This document shows, piece after piece, positions 9,363 through 17,363 of a DNA stretch of 64,000 nucleotides. The stretch lies in assembly GCA_024233675.1 (NCBI GenBank), contig JACKPH010000001.1, positions 496,001-560,000 of the forward strand, in the 5' to 3' direction. Below the pieces are notes generated by a model that was not told where the DNA came from, searched no databases, and was given only the letters and a program-made list of their open reading frames with translations. The stretch comes from Thermotogae bacterium. Its GTDB lineage: Bacteria > Thermotogota > Thermotogae > Petrotogales > Petrotogaceae. The first letter of the stretch is position 1. The number at the start of each line of letters is the position of its first letter. The position numbers were made by a program, and so were the translations under genes.

Positions 9363-9638
9363 ATGGCGAAATTTATAACAGATAAACTAGATCTTAACTC
9401 ACTTGACGTTAAAGCGGTTCAGGACCTCAGAATTGAAAAGATAAACATTGAAGAATTAAAACACGGTGTAAATGAAGGCGTTGAAAGCTATGTAAAATGT
9501 TCTGAAATCGCTAAAAATCTGAGCGAAAAATTAGAGAAAGAAATTAATGCAAATGATAATAGTTTTATGATGAATAGAGACGATACCCTTTACGTTGTAT
9601 CAGAAAATAATTACTTCAGAGTTAAGATAATATATTAA
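9363..9638 (+). CDS. Hypothetical protein, 91 residues
   Basis: I do not recognise this family. It is a soluble, mixed-charge protein with no signal peptide or membrane segment. Residues 25-60 look helical and C-terminal residues 75-91 look like beta strands (L-Y-V-V, F-R-V-K-I-I-Y). The gene is monocistronic with a consensus promoter, a strong SD and a perfect terminator directly after the stop, so it is probably well expressed. Confidence 0.75.
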   Translation: MAKFITDKLDLNSLDVKAVQDLRIEKINIEELKHGVNEGVESYVKCSEIAKNLSEKLEKEINANDNSFMMNRDDTLYVVSENNYFRVKIIY

Positions 9639-9668
9639 AAATATCTGCCTTAAGGCAGATATTTTTTT
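9639..9668. terminator. Bidirectional rho-independent terminator
   Basis: A perfect 11 bp stem, AAATATCTGCC (9639-9649) with GGCAGATATTT (9654-9664), closed by a TTAA loop and flanked by A and T runs. It separates two convergent genes and starts right after the first stop codon. Confidence 0.9.
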
Positions 9669-10242
9669 ATTCTTCGTGATCTTCTTTATAATTCTTATCA
9701 AATTCAAGTATAAGACCTGTTATAAATTCATTTTTTGAAAGGTTCAGTAAACCTTTAGTTTTTCCTACACCGCAGTAATGATTTAATATATCACGGCATA
9801 CAGAAGGTAATCTGAATGTGGAATTATCTTTAGGATTAAGATCCCTGTAAGCGTTTTTAAAAGAATTATAATCATCAAGACTTATTTTATCGAGATCAAT
9901 TTGTTTTTTTATTAGTTTTTCGGAAGGTCCGAGTTCAATAAGAAGCTCCTGAATTTTTTTATCGGTTTTATCCTCAAAAATAAGCATTTTTTCTTCCAGT
10001 TTCTGTATCTGTTTTATTAGTTCTTCATTATTTTTTTTATAATAATCCTCAAGTTTCTTTTCTTTTTCAGCTTCTTTGGCATATAAATCCTCGAATTCTT
10101 TTCTTACTTTTGTTATTGCATCTACTGAAATTTCAATATTTTTTCTTTTAAATATATTTACAATTTCAAGATAAGGTTTTTCCTGTCTTATATACTGAAG
10201 GATTTCAACCCAGTTTGTTCTTACATTCTGTGTTCTGCTCAT
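9667..10242 (-). CDS. Hypothetical coiled-coil protein with possible N-terminal helix-turn-helix
   Basis: A 191-residue soluble protein; I do not recognise the family. Residues 1-50 (with W-V-E-I-L-Q-Y-I, then I-S-V-D-A-I-T-K-V-R) could form a small helical DNA-binding head. Residues 50-110 are a long charged coiled coil, and the C-terminus contains one Cys-rich stretch (V-C-R-D-I-L-N-H-Y-C-G-V-G). The start is ATG 10242 after an optimal AAGGAGGTG; an upstream extension to 10320 runs through the promoter and is wrong. A consensus promoter with a partial palindrome upstream could indicate autoregulation, which is inference only. Confidence 0.7.
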   Translation of the reverse strand: MSRTQNVRTNWVEILQYIRQEKPYLEIVNIFKRKNIEISVDAITKVRKEFEDLYAKEAEKEKKLEDYYKKNNEELIKQIQKLEEKMLIFEDKTDKKIQELLIELGPSEKLIKKQIDLDKISLDDYNSFKNAYRDLNPKDNSTFRLPSVCRDILNHYCGVGKTKGLLNLSKNEFITGLILEFDKNYKEDHEE

Positions 10243-10273
10243 ATTAACACCTCCTTGTACAATTACAATTACA

Positions 10274-10302
10274 AGTATAATACTTTTTTCTTTTAATGTC
10301 AA
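10274..10302 (-). promoter_or_regulatory. Consensus sigma70 promoter with a possible operator
   Basis: On the minus strand a perfect TTGACA (10297-10302), a 17 nt spacer and TATACT (10274-10279). Between the -10 box and the SD lie repeated TTGTAAT units and an imperfect inverted repeat with CTTGTA/TACAAG arms. This could be an operator for the gene product itself. Confidence 0.75.
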
Positions 10303-10355
10303 GATATTATAATAAAACAAAAAAGAGTTATAATATACTGAAACGGGGGGATAAA

Positions 10356-11825
10356 ATGTCTGTATTTTTAATAGGAATGATGGGTGTCGGAAAGTCTTAT
10401 ACTGCTCAAAAATTATCAGAAATAACAGGGAAAGAATGTTTTGATACTGACAGAATAATTGAACAGGAAGAAAAAATGACGGTAAATGAAATTTTTGAAA
10501 AGAAAGGCGAAAAATATTTCAGAAAATGTGAAAAAGAATTACTTAAGAATCTCGCCGGAAAAGATATTATAGTTGCAACAGGTGGCGGAATAATTCTTGA
10601 TGAGGAAAACAGAAAAATACTGAAAAGCCAGAAAACAATATATCTTAAAGACAGCATAGAAAACATTTTAAAAAGAACAGACATAAAATCAAGACCTCTC
10701 ATAAAAAACAATCCGGAAAAAATTTATGATATATATGAAAAAAGAAAAGAGCTTTATGAACAGTTTTATACAGTTGAAATTTCAGAATATACGCTTTATA
10801 AAACTGCGGAGTTTATTTCTGAAAAACATGAAAATGAAATAGGTAAAGAATTTCAGAAAATCAGAATAGGCTGCGGTATTTTAAAAAATTCAGAAAACTC
10901 CGGAATAATAATTACTGACAGAAAAATAAAAGATATTTTTTATCCCGGTAAAAATGAAAACATTGTTACTTTTCCATGCGGAGAAGAAATCAAGGATTTT
11001 AAATATGTTTTTAAAATGTACGATTATTTAATAGAAAAAAATACAGGAAGAGATGAATTTATAAATGCTGCAGGCGGCGGAAGCATAACAGATTTTGCTG
11101 GTTTTGTGGCAAGTACTTTCAAAAGAGGAATAAAATATAATTTTTATCCCACTACTTTACTTGCAATGGCTGACGCATCTGTGGGAGGTAAAAATGCCGT
11201 TGACTACAAAGGAATAAAAAATATAATAGGAAATTTTTCTTTTCCGGAGAATACTTATATGGATTTACTCACTCTTATCACTCTCGATGATGAAAGAATA
11301 AAAGAGGGTATTACCGAAATTTTTAAAATTTCTCTTTTACACGGGGAATTTTTTGAATTCATAAAAGAAAATTATAATGGAATTATTTTAAAAAATATAA
11401 AAATTCTTGAAAAAACTCTTGAAAATGCTGTAAAATTAAAACTTTTGTTTGTGGAAAAAGATTTTAGGGATAAAGGAATAAGGAATATATTAAACATAGG
11501 TCATACAGCAGGGCATGTTTTTGAATCAGTTACAGGATACAGTCACGGCAGATCTGTTGCATGGGGGATTAATTTTGAAACAGAATACCTTATGAAAAAC
11601 AAAATTATAAATAATGATATTTACTTTAAAATAAAAGATTTTCTTTACAGACTGTATGATGAAAAATTTTATGATATCTTCCCTCAAAATGAAAAAATAA
11701 AAGAATTTATTATTAATGATAAAAAATATTCTCACGGAAAAATAAATTTTCCGTATATAAAAGAAATAGGGCATTATGATTTTATAAAGATAAATCCTTA
11801 TGAATTATTTTTTAACGGGAGGTAA
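10356..11825 (+). CDS. aroKB: Bifunctional shikimate kinase/3-dehydroquinate synthase
   Basis: Two shikimate-pathway enzymes are fused in 489 residues. Residues 1-155 are shikimate kinase, with Walker A G-M-M-G-V-G-K-S, D-T-D and the G-G-G substrate motif. Residues 160-489 are dehydroquinate synthase, with G-G-G-S-I-T-D, the T-T-L-L-A-M-A-D-A-S-V-G-G-K segment and N-I-G-H-T-A-G-H supplying zinc-binding histidines. The start is ATG 10356 after GGGGGG. The same order of fusion is known in Thermotoga, so it is a useful taxonomic hint. The next gene's SD lies in the last codons (G-R, GGGAGG), so the aroKB, diguanylate cyclase and aroA genes are a coupled unit. Confidence 0.96.
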   Translation: MSVFLIGMMGVGKSYTAQKLSEITGKECFDTDRIIEQEEKMTVNEIFEKKGEKYFRKCEKELLKNLAGKDIIVATGGGIILDEENRKILKSQKTIYLKDSIENILKRTDIKSRPLIKNNPEKIYDIYEKRKELYEQFYTVEISEYTLYKTAEFISEKHENEIGKEFQKIRIGCGILKNSENSGIIITDRKIKDIFYPGKNENIVTFPCGEEIKDFKYVFKMYDYLIEKNTGRDEFINAAGGGSITDFAGFVASTFKRGIKYNFYPTTLLAMADASVGGKNAVDYKGIKNIIGNFSFPENTYMDLLTLITLDDERIKEGITEIFKISLLHGEFFEFIKENYNGIILKNIKILEKTLENAVKLKLLFVEKDFRDKGIRNILNIGHTAGHVFESVTGYSHGRSVAWGINFETEYLMKNKIINNDIYFKIKDFLYRLYDEKFYDIFPQNEKIKEFIINDKKYSHGKINFPYIKEIGHYDFIKINPYELFFNGR

Positions 11826-11829
11826 CATT

Positions 11830-13626
11830 ATGAGAAAAGCAAATATATATTTTTTTATATTTTTTGTACTTTCACTTATATCAATAATAATTTTTTATTT
11901 TATTCTTTTCGGATCATCAAAAACCGCTATGGAAGATAATATTTTTCAGAGTCTTAAAAATAATGCATATTATAAAGAGCAGGTAATAAAACATTGGTTC
12001 ACCGATAATATAAATGCAGCAAAAATATATTCCGAAATATTTGAAAGTAAGTATAAAAATATATCGGAAATGAGTGAAAAAGAAAAAGAAAAAATAAATA
12101 ATGATATGAAAATTAATGCCGTTAACAATTCATATGAAGGTATAGGTTTTATTGACAAAAGCGGTAAATTTGTTCTTGGATATCCTGAAAATATAATTAA
12201 TACTGATTTTTCAGATAGGGATTATTTTAAACAGGCAATTAATGGAAGGCCTTATGCAGAAGTTCTTGAAGTTTCAAGAATATCGGGTAACAGAATAATA
12301 GTATTTTCAAATCCTGTTGTTATAAACAATGAAATAATAGGTATTTTCGGAATAGTAAGAGAAGAAAATATTTTTTCAACTTTAGTTAAAGAAAACAATG
12401 AATTCGACAAATCTTTCATAAAAATATTTGATGAAAACGGGGAAAAAATATTTTCAAATGATGAAATTTCTTATAATACTGATATTTACAGTGATTTTAC
12501 CGAAAGTATAAAAAGCGGTGTTTATAATTACGAAGGTGTGTACGAAATAAGTGAAAATGAAAAAAGAATAGGTATAATGAATACTGTTAAAATAAAGGAT
12601 ATAAAATTAGGAATAATATATGAAAGAAAATACGATGAAGTATTCGGAGTATATGAAAATATTGAGAAAATTCTGAAAATTATCTTTATAGTTATAATAA
12701 TAATTTTTATAGCAATTTTTCTCTTTTTTATGTATGAAGAATTCAAAGAAACAAAAAACAGGAAACAGAATAAAAAAATAAACGATTTTATAAATACTGT
12801 TTTTAATACTATAGGCAGTCTCGTGGCAGTTACTGACGAATACGGAAATATAGAAAAAATAAACAGTACATTTGAAAATAATACGGGATATACATTTGAT
12901 GAAGTTAAGGGTAAAAATATAAAAAATTATTTTTTACCCGAAAAAGCAGAAAAATCTGATATAGATTTATTCGAAAATTTTCCCAAGAATAAGGAAATAA
13001 AATGGAATACAAAAAACGAAAATGATTTTATTACCACAATAGCTGTTTCTTACATAAAAGATGAATACGGAAATATTGAAAATATAATATATTCTGCAAC
13101 GGATATAACAAAAAACAGGGAATATGAAAGAGAACTGAGGAAAAAAAGTCTTTTTGATCCTCTTACAGGAGTTTTTAACAGAGATATAGCAATAAAAATA
13201 CTCGATAAAAATATAAGTAAATCGAAGAGAAATAAGACAAAATTTTCAATAGCTTTTGCAGATCTTAATAATTTAAAAAAAGTAAATGATAATTACGGAC
13301 ATGAACAGGGTGATAAATACATAACGGATTTTTGCGATATTTTAAAGGAAAATGTCAGAGAAGAGGATTATATATGCAGAATGGGCGGGGATGAATTCCT
13401 TCTGATATTTCCGGAATGCAGTGAAGAATTTTTAAAAAATGTAATATGGAAAAGAATAGACGAAAAAATAAAAAATAAAGAATCTAATGAGATTTTTAAA
13501 TTAAGTGTCAGTGTGGGATTTGCTGAATATAACGATGAAACCGGTATGAGTTCCGATGAACTTATTGCTGTTGCTGATTCGAGAATGTATGCTGATAAAG
13601 CTGCGTATAAAAAATCTGAGGGGTGA
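11830..13626 (+). CDS. Membrane diguanylate cyclase (PDC/Cache sensor, PAS, GGDEF)
   Basis: Makes c-di-GMP from GTP at the inner membrane. Domains over 598 residues: TM helix about 6-28; extracytoplasmic PDC/Cache sensor about 35-280 (S-D-R-D-Y-F-K-Q-A motif); second TM about 285-307; PAS about 325-430; GGDEF about 440-598. The active-site motif is an intact G-G-D-E-F. The product-inhibition I-site R-E-E-D sits exactly five residues before it, so the enzyme should be active and feedback-controlled. It is the only GGDEF protein in the window. The start ATG 11830 lies 6 nt after the SD inside the end of aroKB. Its position between two shikimate genes is unusual. Confidence 0.93.
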   Translation: MRKANIYFFIFFVLSLISIIIFYFILFGSSKTAMEDNIFQSLKNNAYYKEQVIKHWFTDNINAAKIYSEIFESKYKNISEMSEKEKEKINNDMKINAVNNSYEGIGFIDKSGKFVLGYPENIINTDFSDRDYFKQAINGRPYAEVLEVSRISGNRIIVFSNPVVINNEIIGIFGIVREENIFSTLVKENNEFDKSFIKIFDENGEKIFSNDEISYNTDIYSDFTESIKSGVYNYEGVYEISENEKRIGIMNTVKIKDIKLGIIYERKYDEVFGVYENIEKILKIIFIVIIIIFIAIFLFFMYEEFKETKNRKQNKKINDFINTVFNTIGSLVAVTDEYGNIEKINSTFENNTGYTFDEVKGKNIKNYFLPEKAEKSDIDLFENFPKNKEIKWNTKNENDFITTIAVSYIKDEYGNIENIIYSATDITKNREYERELRKKSLFDPLTGVFNRDIAIKILDKNISKSKRNKTKFSIAFADLNNLKKVNDNYGHEQGDKYITDFCDILKENVREEDYICRMGGDEFLLIFPECSEEFLKNVIWKRIDEKIKNKESNEIFKLSVSVGFAEYNDETGMSSDELIAVADSRMYADKAAYKKSEG

Positions 13627-13631
13627 AAAAA

Positions 13632-14900
13632 ATATTAATAAAACCGTTAAAAAAGATAAAAAAAATAACGATAAATAATTTACCCGGAGATAAATCCATA
13701 TCACACAGAGCAATAATATTTTCTTCGGTTTCCTCCGGAAAATGTATTTTAGAGAATATTTCACAGTCTGAGGACGTTAAAAATACTTTAAAAATATTTA
13801 GCAGACTTTCCGTAAAAAGTGAAAATTCCGGACGAAACCTTATAGTTTACGGAAAAGGTAAAAAAGGATTAAAAGAATCCGATACAGAGCTTTACTGCGG
13901 AAATTCCGGTACAACGATGAGACTTATGACAGGAATTCTTTCTGCACAGAATTTTTCCTCTGTTCTGACGGGAGATGAATCTCTCAGTAAAAGACCTATG
14001 AAAAGAATAATAGAACCGCTGAACAGATTCGGTGCGGATATTTATAACTCTGAATATTCACCTGTTAAAATAATGCCGAACAGAATAAATGAAAATATTT
14101 ATTTTTTGCCTTCGGTAGCAAGTGCTCAGGTAAAATCAGCGGTTCTTCTCAGGGGAATTTATGCTGATAATACTTTTATAAAAGAAATATATCAGACGAG
14201 AAATCATACGGAAATATTTTTTAAAAATACAGGAAGTGATATAAAAGTAAAAGGTACGGAAATATATTTAAAAAAACCTGATGAAATAAATTGCTTCAAT
14301 ATGTTTATTCCCGGAGATATATCTTCTGCAGCATATTTTATAGCTATAGGATTAATTTACTGTCCGGTCACAGTAAAAAATGTATGTTTAAACGAAACAA
14401 GAACAGGCTTTATAGATATTCTTAAAAAAATGGGAGCCGATATAGAAATAAAAAATATCAGTCAGGAATTTGAAATATACGGAGATATAACAGCATACCC
14501 TTCGGAATTAAAAGGAATAAAAATAAACGGTGATATAATTCCGAATATAATAGATGAAATACCGATAATAGCACTGATTGCATCTTTTGCATCAGGAGAA
14601 ACGGAAATATCGGGTGCAGGTGAATTAAGAATAAAAGAAAGTGACAGAATAAAAACTGTATGCTGTGAATTAAAAAAAATAGGTATAAATACAGAAGAAA
14701 AAAGCGACGGAATGATTATAAAAAAATCAGAAATATCAAAGGAAAAAGTTTTAACCGAAAGTCACAATGATCACAGAATAGCTCTTATGCTTTCTGTTGC
14801 TGCCATGCTTTCAGAGAGCGGTTATGAAATAAAAAATACCGAATGTATAAATACGTCTTTTCCTGAATTTTTTGATTTTTTAAATGAATACACATTATAA
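13632..14900 (+). CDS. aroA: 3-phosphoshikimate 1-carboxyvinyltransferase (EPSP synthase)
   Basis: Transfers the enolpyruvyl group of PEP to shikimate-3-phosphate. Motifs: L-P-G-D-K-S-I-S-H-R-A at the N-terminus, G-N-S-G-T-T-M-R-L, D-E-S-L-S-K-R-P-M, E-S-D-R-I near the catalytic centre, and D-H-R-I-A-L at the C-terminus. About 422 residues, normal length. No ATG start exists. A GTG at 13623 overlaps the SD (GAGGGG 13618-13623), whereas ATA 13632 lies 8 nt after it, so I prefer an AUA start; GTG 13623 would add three residues. It overlaps or abuts the end of the diguanylate cyclase gene. Confidence 0.94.
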   Translation: MLIKPLKKIKKITINNLPGDKSISHRAIIFSSVSSGKCILENISQSEDVKNTLKIFSRLSVKSENSGRNLIVYGKGKKGLKESDTELYCGNSGTTMRLMTGILSAQNFSSVLTGDESLSKRPMKRIIEPLNRFGADIYNSEYSPVKIMPNRINENIYFLPSVASAQVKSAVLLRGIYADNTFIKEIYQTRNHTEIFFKNTGSDIKVKGTEIYLKKPDEINCFNMFIPGDISSAAYFIAIGLIYCPVTVKNVCLNETRTGFIDILKKMGADIEIKNISQEFEIYGDITAYPSELKGIKINGDIIPNIIDEIPIIALIASFASGETEISGAGELRIKESDRIKTVCCELKKIGINTEEKSDGMIIKKSEISKEKVLTESHNDHRIALMLSVAAMLSESGYEIKNTECINTSFPEFFDFLNEYTL

Positions 14901-14912
14901 CGGGGTGAATTT

Positions 14913-15482
14913 ATAAAAAGATATTTAAGGGATTTTATTATAATTTTACTTATAGTATTAGGACTTTTCGGAGCAATAGAAATCAATAAAAAATCAGAAA
15001 ATGAAAAAAAGTATAAATTTTTCATTTATTATGTTACCGAAAAATACAGTCTTGATAAAAACACAGCAGAAGAATTTGAAAAGGCACACAGATGGATTTC
15101 CCGAAATTATCCGGAATCAGAAACAGATATACTTGAAATGATTGCGATAGGACATGCCGAAACAAGATTCAGAAATCTTAAGGGTGATGGCGGAGAAAGT
15201 CTCGGATATTTTCAGATACAGGAAGAAACATATTGGTTTGTAAAGGAAAAATACAAAAAACTCTATGAGAAAAAAGATTTTAATCTTGCATGGACATTTG
15301 AAAATATAACTGAGAGAAAAGATATACAGTATATCACATCAGTACTTTTTCTTGATTATTTAAAAAACAGATTTCCCGGTCAGGAATATAAATATTATAA
15401 CGGAGGATCAGATTTTTATCAGAAAAAAATAACAGAAGAATTAAAAAAAATAAAAAAAGAATTCGCAGAATATAAGTATTAA
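14913..15482 (+). CDS. Membrane-anchored lytic transglycosylase-like protein, apparent ATA start
   Basis: Probably a peptidoglycan-cleaving or lysozyme-fold protein of 189 residues. Residues 6-22 form a single hydrophobic anchor (F-I-I-I-L-L-I-V-L-G-L-F-G-A). The C-terminal part has I-G-H-A-E-T-R-F, matching the catalytic-Glu helix of the lytic transglycosylase family, then G-E-S-L-G-Y-F-Q-I. The frame is open back to the aroA stop (14898-14900). No in-frame ATG, GTG, TTG or CTG occurs before 15138, which would remove the anchor and half the fold. The SD CGGGGTGA is 7 nt from ATA 14913, so initiation at AUA is inferred. Confidence 0.75.
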   Translation: MKRYLRDFIIILLIVLGLFGAIEINKKSENEKKYKFFIYYVTEKYSLDKNTAEEFEKAHRWISRNYPESETDILEMIAIGHAETRFRNLKGDGGESLGYFQIQEETYWFVKEKYKKLYEKKDFNLAWTFENITERKDIQYITSVLFLDYLKNRFPGQEYKYYNGGSDFYQKKITEELKKIKKEFAEYKY

Positions 15483-15512
15483 ACTGTATTATGATATAAT
15501 ACAGTTTTTTTT
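15482..15512 (+). terminator. Rho-independent terminator after the aroKB-aroA cluster
   Basis: An 11 bp perfect stem, AACTGTATTAT (15482-15492) and ATAATACAGTT (15496-15506), with a GAT loop and a run of T residues. Confidence 0.9.
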
Positions 15513-15527
15513 ATTTTATGGTTTATT

Positions 15528-15656
15528 GGTAATACCTATTACTAATAAAAAGATTTATATAAATATATGCCTAAAATCAAATCTCTTTATTTATATTTAT
15601 AAATAGAGAGATTATAATTTTATAATATAAAAGAATATAATAACATTAGTAATACC
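15528..15656 (+). promoter_or_regulatory. Candidate operators of the GntR regulator flanking a promoter region
   Basis: GGTAATACC (15528-15536) followed by ATTACTAAT (15538-15546) lies about 100 nt upstream of ATTAGTAATACC (15645-15656), just before the regulator SD. The units GTAATACC and ATTAGTAAT (or its complement) occur at both sites. GTnnnAC half-site palindromes fit HutC-type GntR operators. AT-rich -10-like sequences lie between them, so looping or roadblock repression is plausible. Confidence 0.55.
15580..15613. repeat. Long inverted repeat in the gntR leader region
   Basis: Fifteen-base arms (15580-15594 and 15599-15613) pair with one G-U and a four-base ATTT loop. No T run follows, so it does not look like a terminator. 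It may be a transcription-factor site or a leader hairpin. Confidence 0.7.
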
Positions 15657-15680
15657 ATATACTAAAAAGGAGGTAAGGAA

Positions 15681-16418
15681 ATGTCTGATGAAATAGAAAA
15701 AATAAATGACGGACGTTCAGTGGTATCAAAAACATATGAAGCTCTGCTGAAATATATAAATAATCCGGAAAGAAAGGGAGAAAAACTACCTTCTGAAATC
15801 GAACTTTCAAAACAGCTCAGTGTGAGCAGAACAGCATTAAGAGATGCACTAAAAAAACTTGAACTTGAAGGATATATATCGAGAAAAAGAAAAATGGGAA
15901 CATTTATTAACTGTAATAAATACAGACTTCAGGGCGGACTTGAAAAATTACGTTCAATAACTGATTTTATAAGAAGTTCCGGTATGAGACCGGGAACAAT
16001 TTTTTCAAAATATTCAACAGATTACGCAGACGGAAATATTTCCGAAAAACTTGATCTGGAAGCAGATTCAAAAGTATCAATAATTGAAAGGGTAAGAACT
16101 GCCGATGAAATACCTTTCTGTTATGAAATAAGTTTTGTACCTCTTTCATATTTTAATCAGGAAGATTATGAAAATTTTTCAGGTTCTCTTCTTTCATATC
16201 TTACAGAAGAAAAGAAGTTTTTGGTTGATCATGCGGTAACTTATCTTAATCCTTATACTTCTGATGACCTGATAAGTGAAAAATTATCCGTAAAAAATAA
16301 TCATCTTATTATGTATATAGAACAAATTCATTACTCTGTTGATAATAAACCTATATGGTATTCAAGGGCTTTTTACAGAAATGATATGATAAGATTTTCA
16401 ATTATGAGAAAACTGTGA
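15681..16418 (+). CDS. GntR-family (HutC/YegW-type) transcriptional regulator
   Basis: A 245-residue repressor-type protein. Residues 8-78 form a winged helix-turn-helix (L-P-S-E-I-E-L-S, V-S-R-T-A-L-R-D-A-L-K-K-L-E-L-E-G-Y). Residues 95-240 form a UTRA effector-binding domain (E-R-V-R-T-A-D, W-Y-S-R-A-F-Y-R). It is the first gene of an operon for kinase, ABC transporter and ADP-ribosylglycohydrolase and presumably senses the substrate or its phosphate. Candidate operators lie in its own upstream region. The SD is AAAAGGAGG. Confidence 0.92.
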   Translation: MSDEIEKINDGRSVVSKTYEALLKYINNPERKGEKLPSEIELSKQLSVSRTALRDALKKLELEGYISRKRKMGTFINCNKYRLQGGLEKLRSITDFIRSSGMRPGTIFSKYSTDYADGNISEKLDLEADSKVSIIERVRTADEIPFCYEISFVPLSYFNQEDYENFSGSLLSYLTEEKKFLVDHAVTYLNPYTSDDLISEKLSVKNNHLIMYIEQIHYSVDNKPIWYSRAFYRNDMIRFSIMRKL

Positions 16419-16427
16419 GGGGAATTT

Positions 16428-17363
16428 ATGAAAATAATAGGAATAGGAAGTATTGCAATTGACAGAATATTTACAGTTGACAGACTGCCTGTAAAAGACG
16501 GATTTTCTAACATTATAGATGAAAAAGTTTATGACGGCGGTAGCTGTGCGAATGTAATAAATCAGATAGCAATGTACGGCGGAAGTACTGCTTTTTGTGC
16601 AAAAACAGGAGATGATGAAGCTTCTGAAATTATTGAAGCAGGACTTAAAAAAAGCGGTATAAATTCTGAATATATGATTCGTTCAGAGAACGGTATATCA
16701 ACATCTACTGTAATATATGTTGACAAAAACGGTGATAAATCAATTCTTACAAGACTCGGAAACTGTTTGCTTAATTTAAAGAAAGAAGAAATAAATAAAG
16801 AAATTTTTGAAAAATTTGATGTTTTTTATACTGATTTTATTCCCGGAGAGGCATGTCTTTATGCTGCAAAAGAGTTTAAAAAACTTGGTAAAAAAGTAGT
16901 TTTTAATCTTCAGGTTGCTCCTGTTGTTATGAAAGGTTTCGGAATGACTGATGAGATTTTTTCGGAACTTTTTCAGTATATAGATATTTTTAATCTTTCT
17001 TTTTCAACACTTAAGGATATAACAGGATTTTCAGAATTAAAAGATAATATAAGTTTTATAAGAGAAAAATATAATTATAAAGGAAATATAGTGCTTACAA
17101 TGGGAAGCAAAGGTGCCTGCGTATGCACACCGGACGGAAAAATTATTATGCAGTCCGGTTTAAAAATAGAACCCGTAGATACAACCGGAGCAGGAGACTC
17201 GTTCATAGGAACATTTTTATACTGGTATTATGTAAAAAATAAGAGTATAGAAGAAAGTCTTAAATTCTCAAATGCAGCCGCAGCTATAACATGTACCGGA
17301 AAAGGTGCGAGAAGCGGTCCTGATATGAAAGAACTTATATCATTTGTGGGAGAAGGTTTTTAA
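16428..17363 (+). CDS. PfkB-family carbohydrate/nucleoside kinase
   Basis: A ribokinase-fold kinase of 311 residues. It has the N-terminal G-G-S-C-A-N-V PfkB signature and the C-terminal D-T-T-G-A-G-D-S-F-I-G, in which the second Asp is the catalytic base and GAGD forms the anion hole. Substrates of this family are sugars or nucleosides; the neighbourhood points to a ribose-containing compound. It begins 9 nt after the regulator and ends flush against the ABC ATPase gene, so it is in the same operon. It is the counterpart of E. coli YegV in gene context. Confidence 0.92.
   Translation: MKIIGIGSIAIDRIFTVDRLPVKDGFSNIIDEKVYDGGSCANVINQIAMYGGSTAFCAKTGDDEASEIIEAGLKKSGINSEYMIRSENGISTSTVIYVDKNGDKSILTRLGNCLLNLKKEEINKEIFEKFDVFYTDFIPGEACLYAAKEFKKLGKKVVFNLQVAPVVMKGFGMTDEIFSELFQYIDIFNLSFSTLKDITGFSELKDNISFIREKYNYKGNIVLTMGSKGACVCTPDGKIIMQSGLKIEPVDTTGAGDSFIGTFLYWYYVKNKSIEESLKFSNAAAAITCTGKGARSGPDMKELISFVGEGF

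Noticed and set aside
15580..15613. Transcription terminator
   Set aside because: The stem is long but no T run follows on either strand, and a true terminator already lies at 15482-15512.
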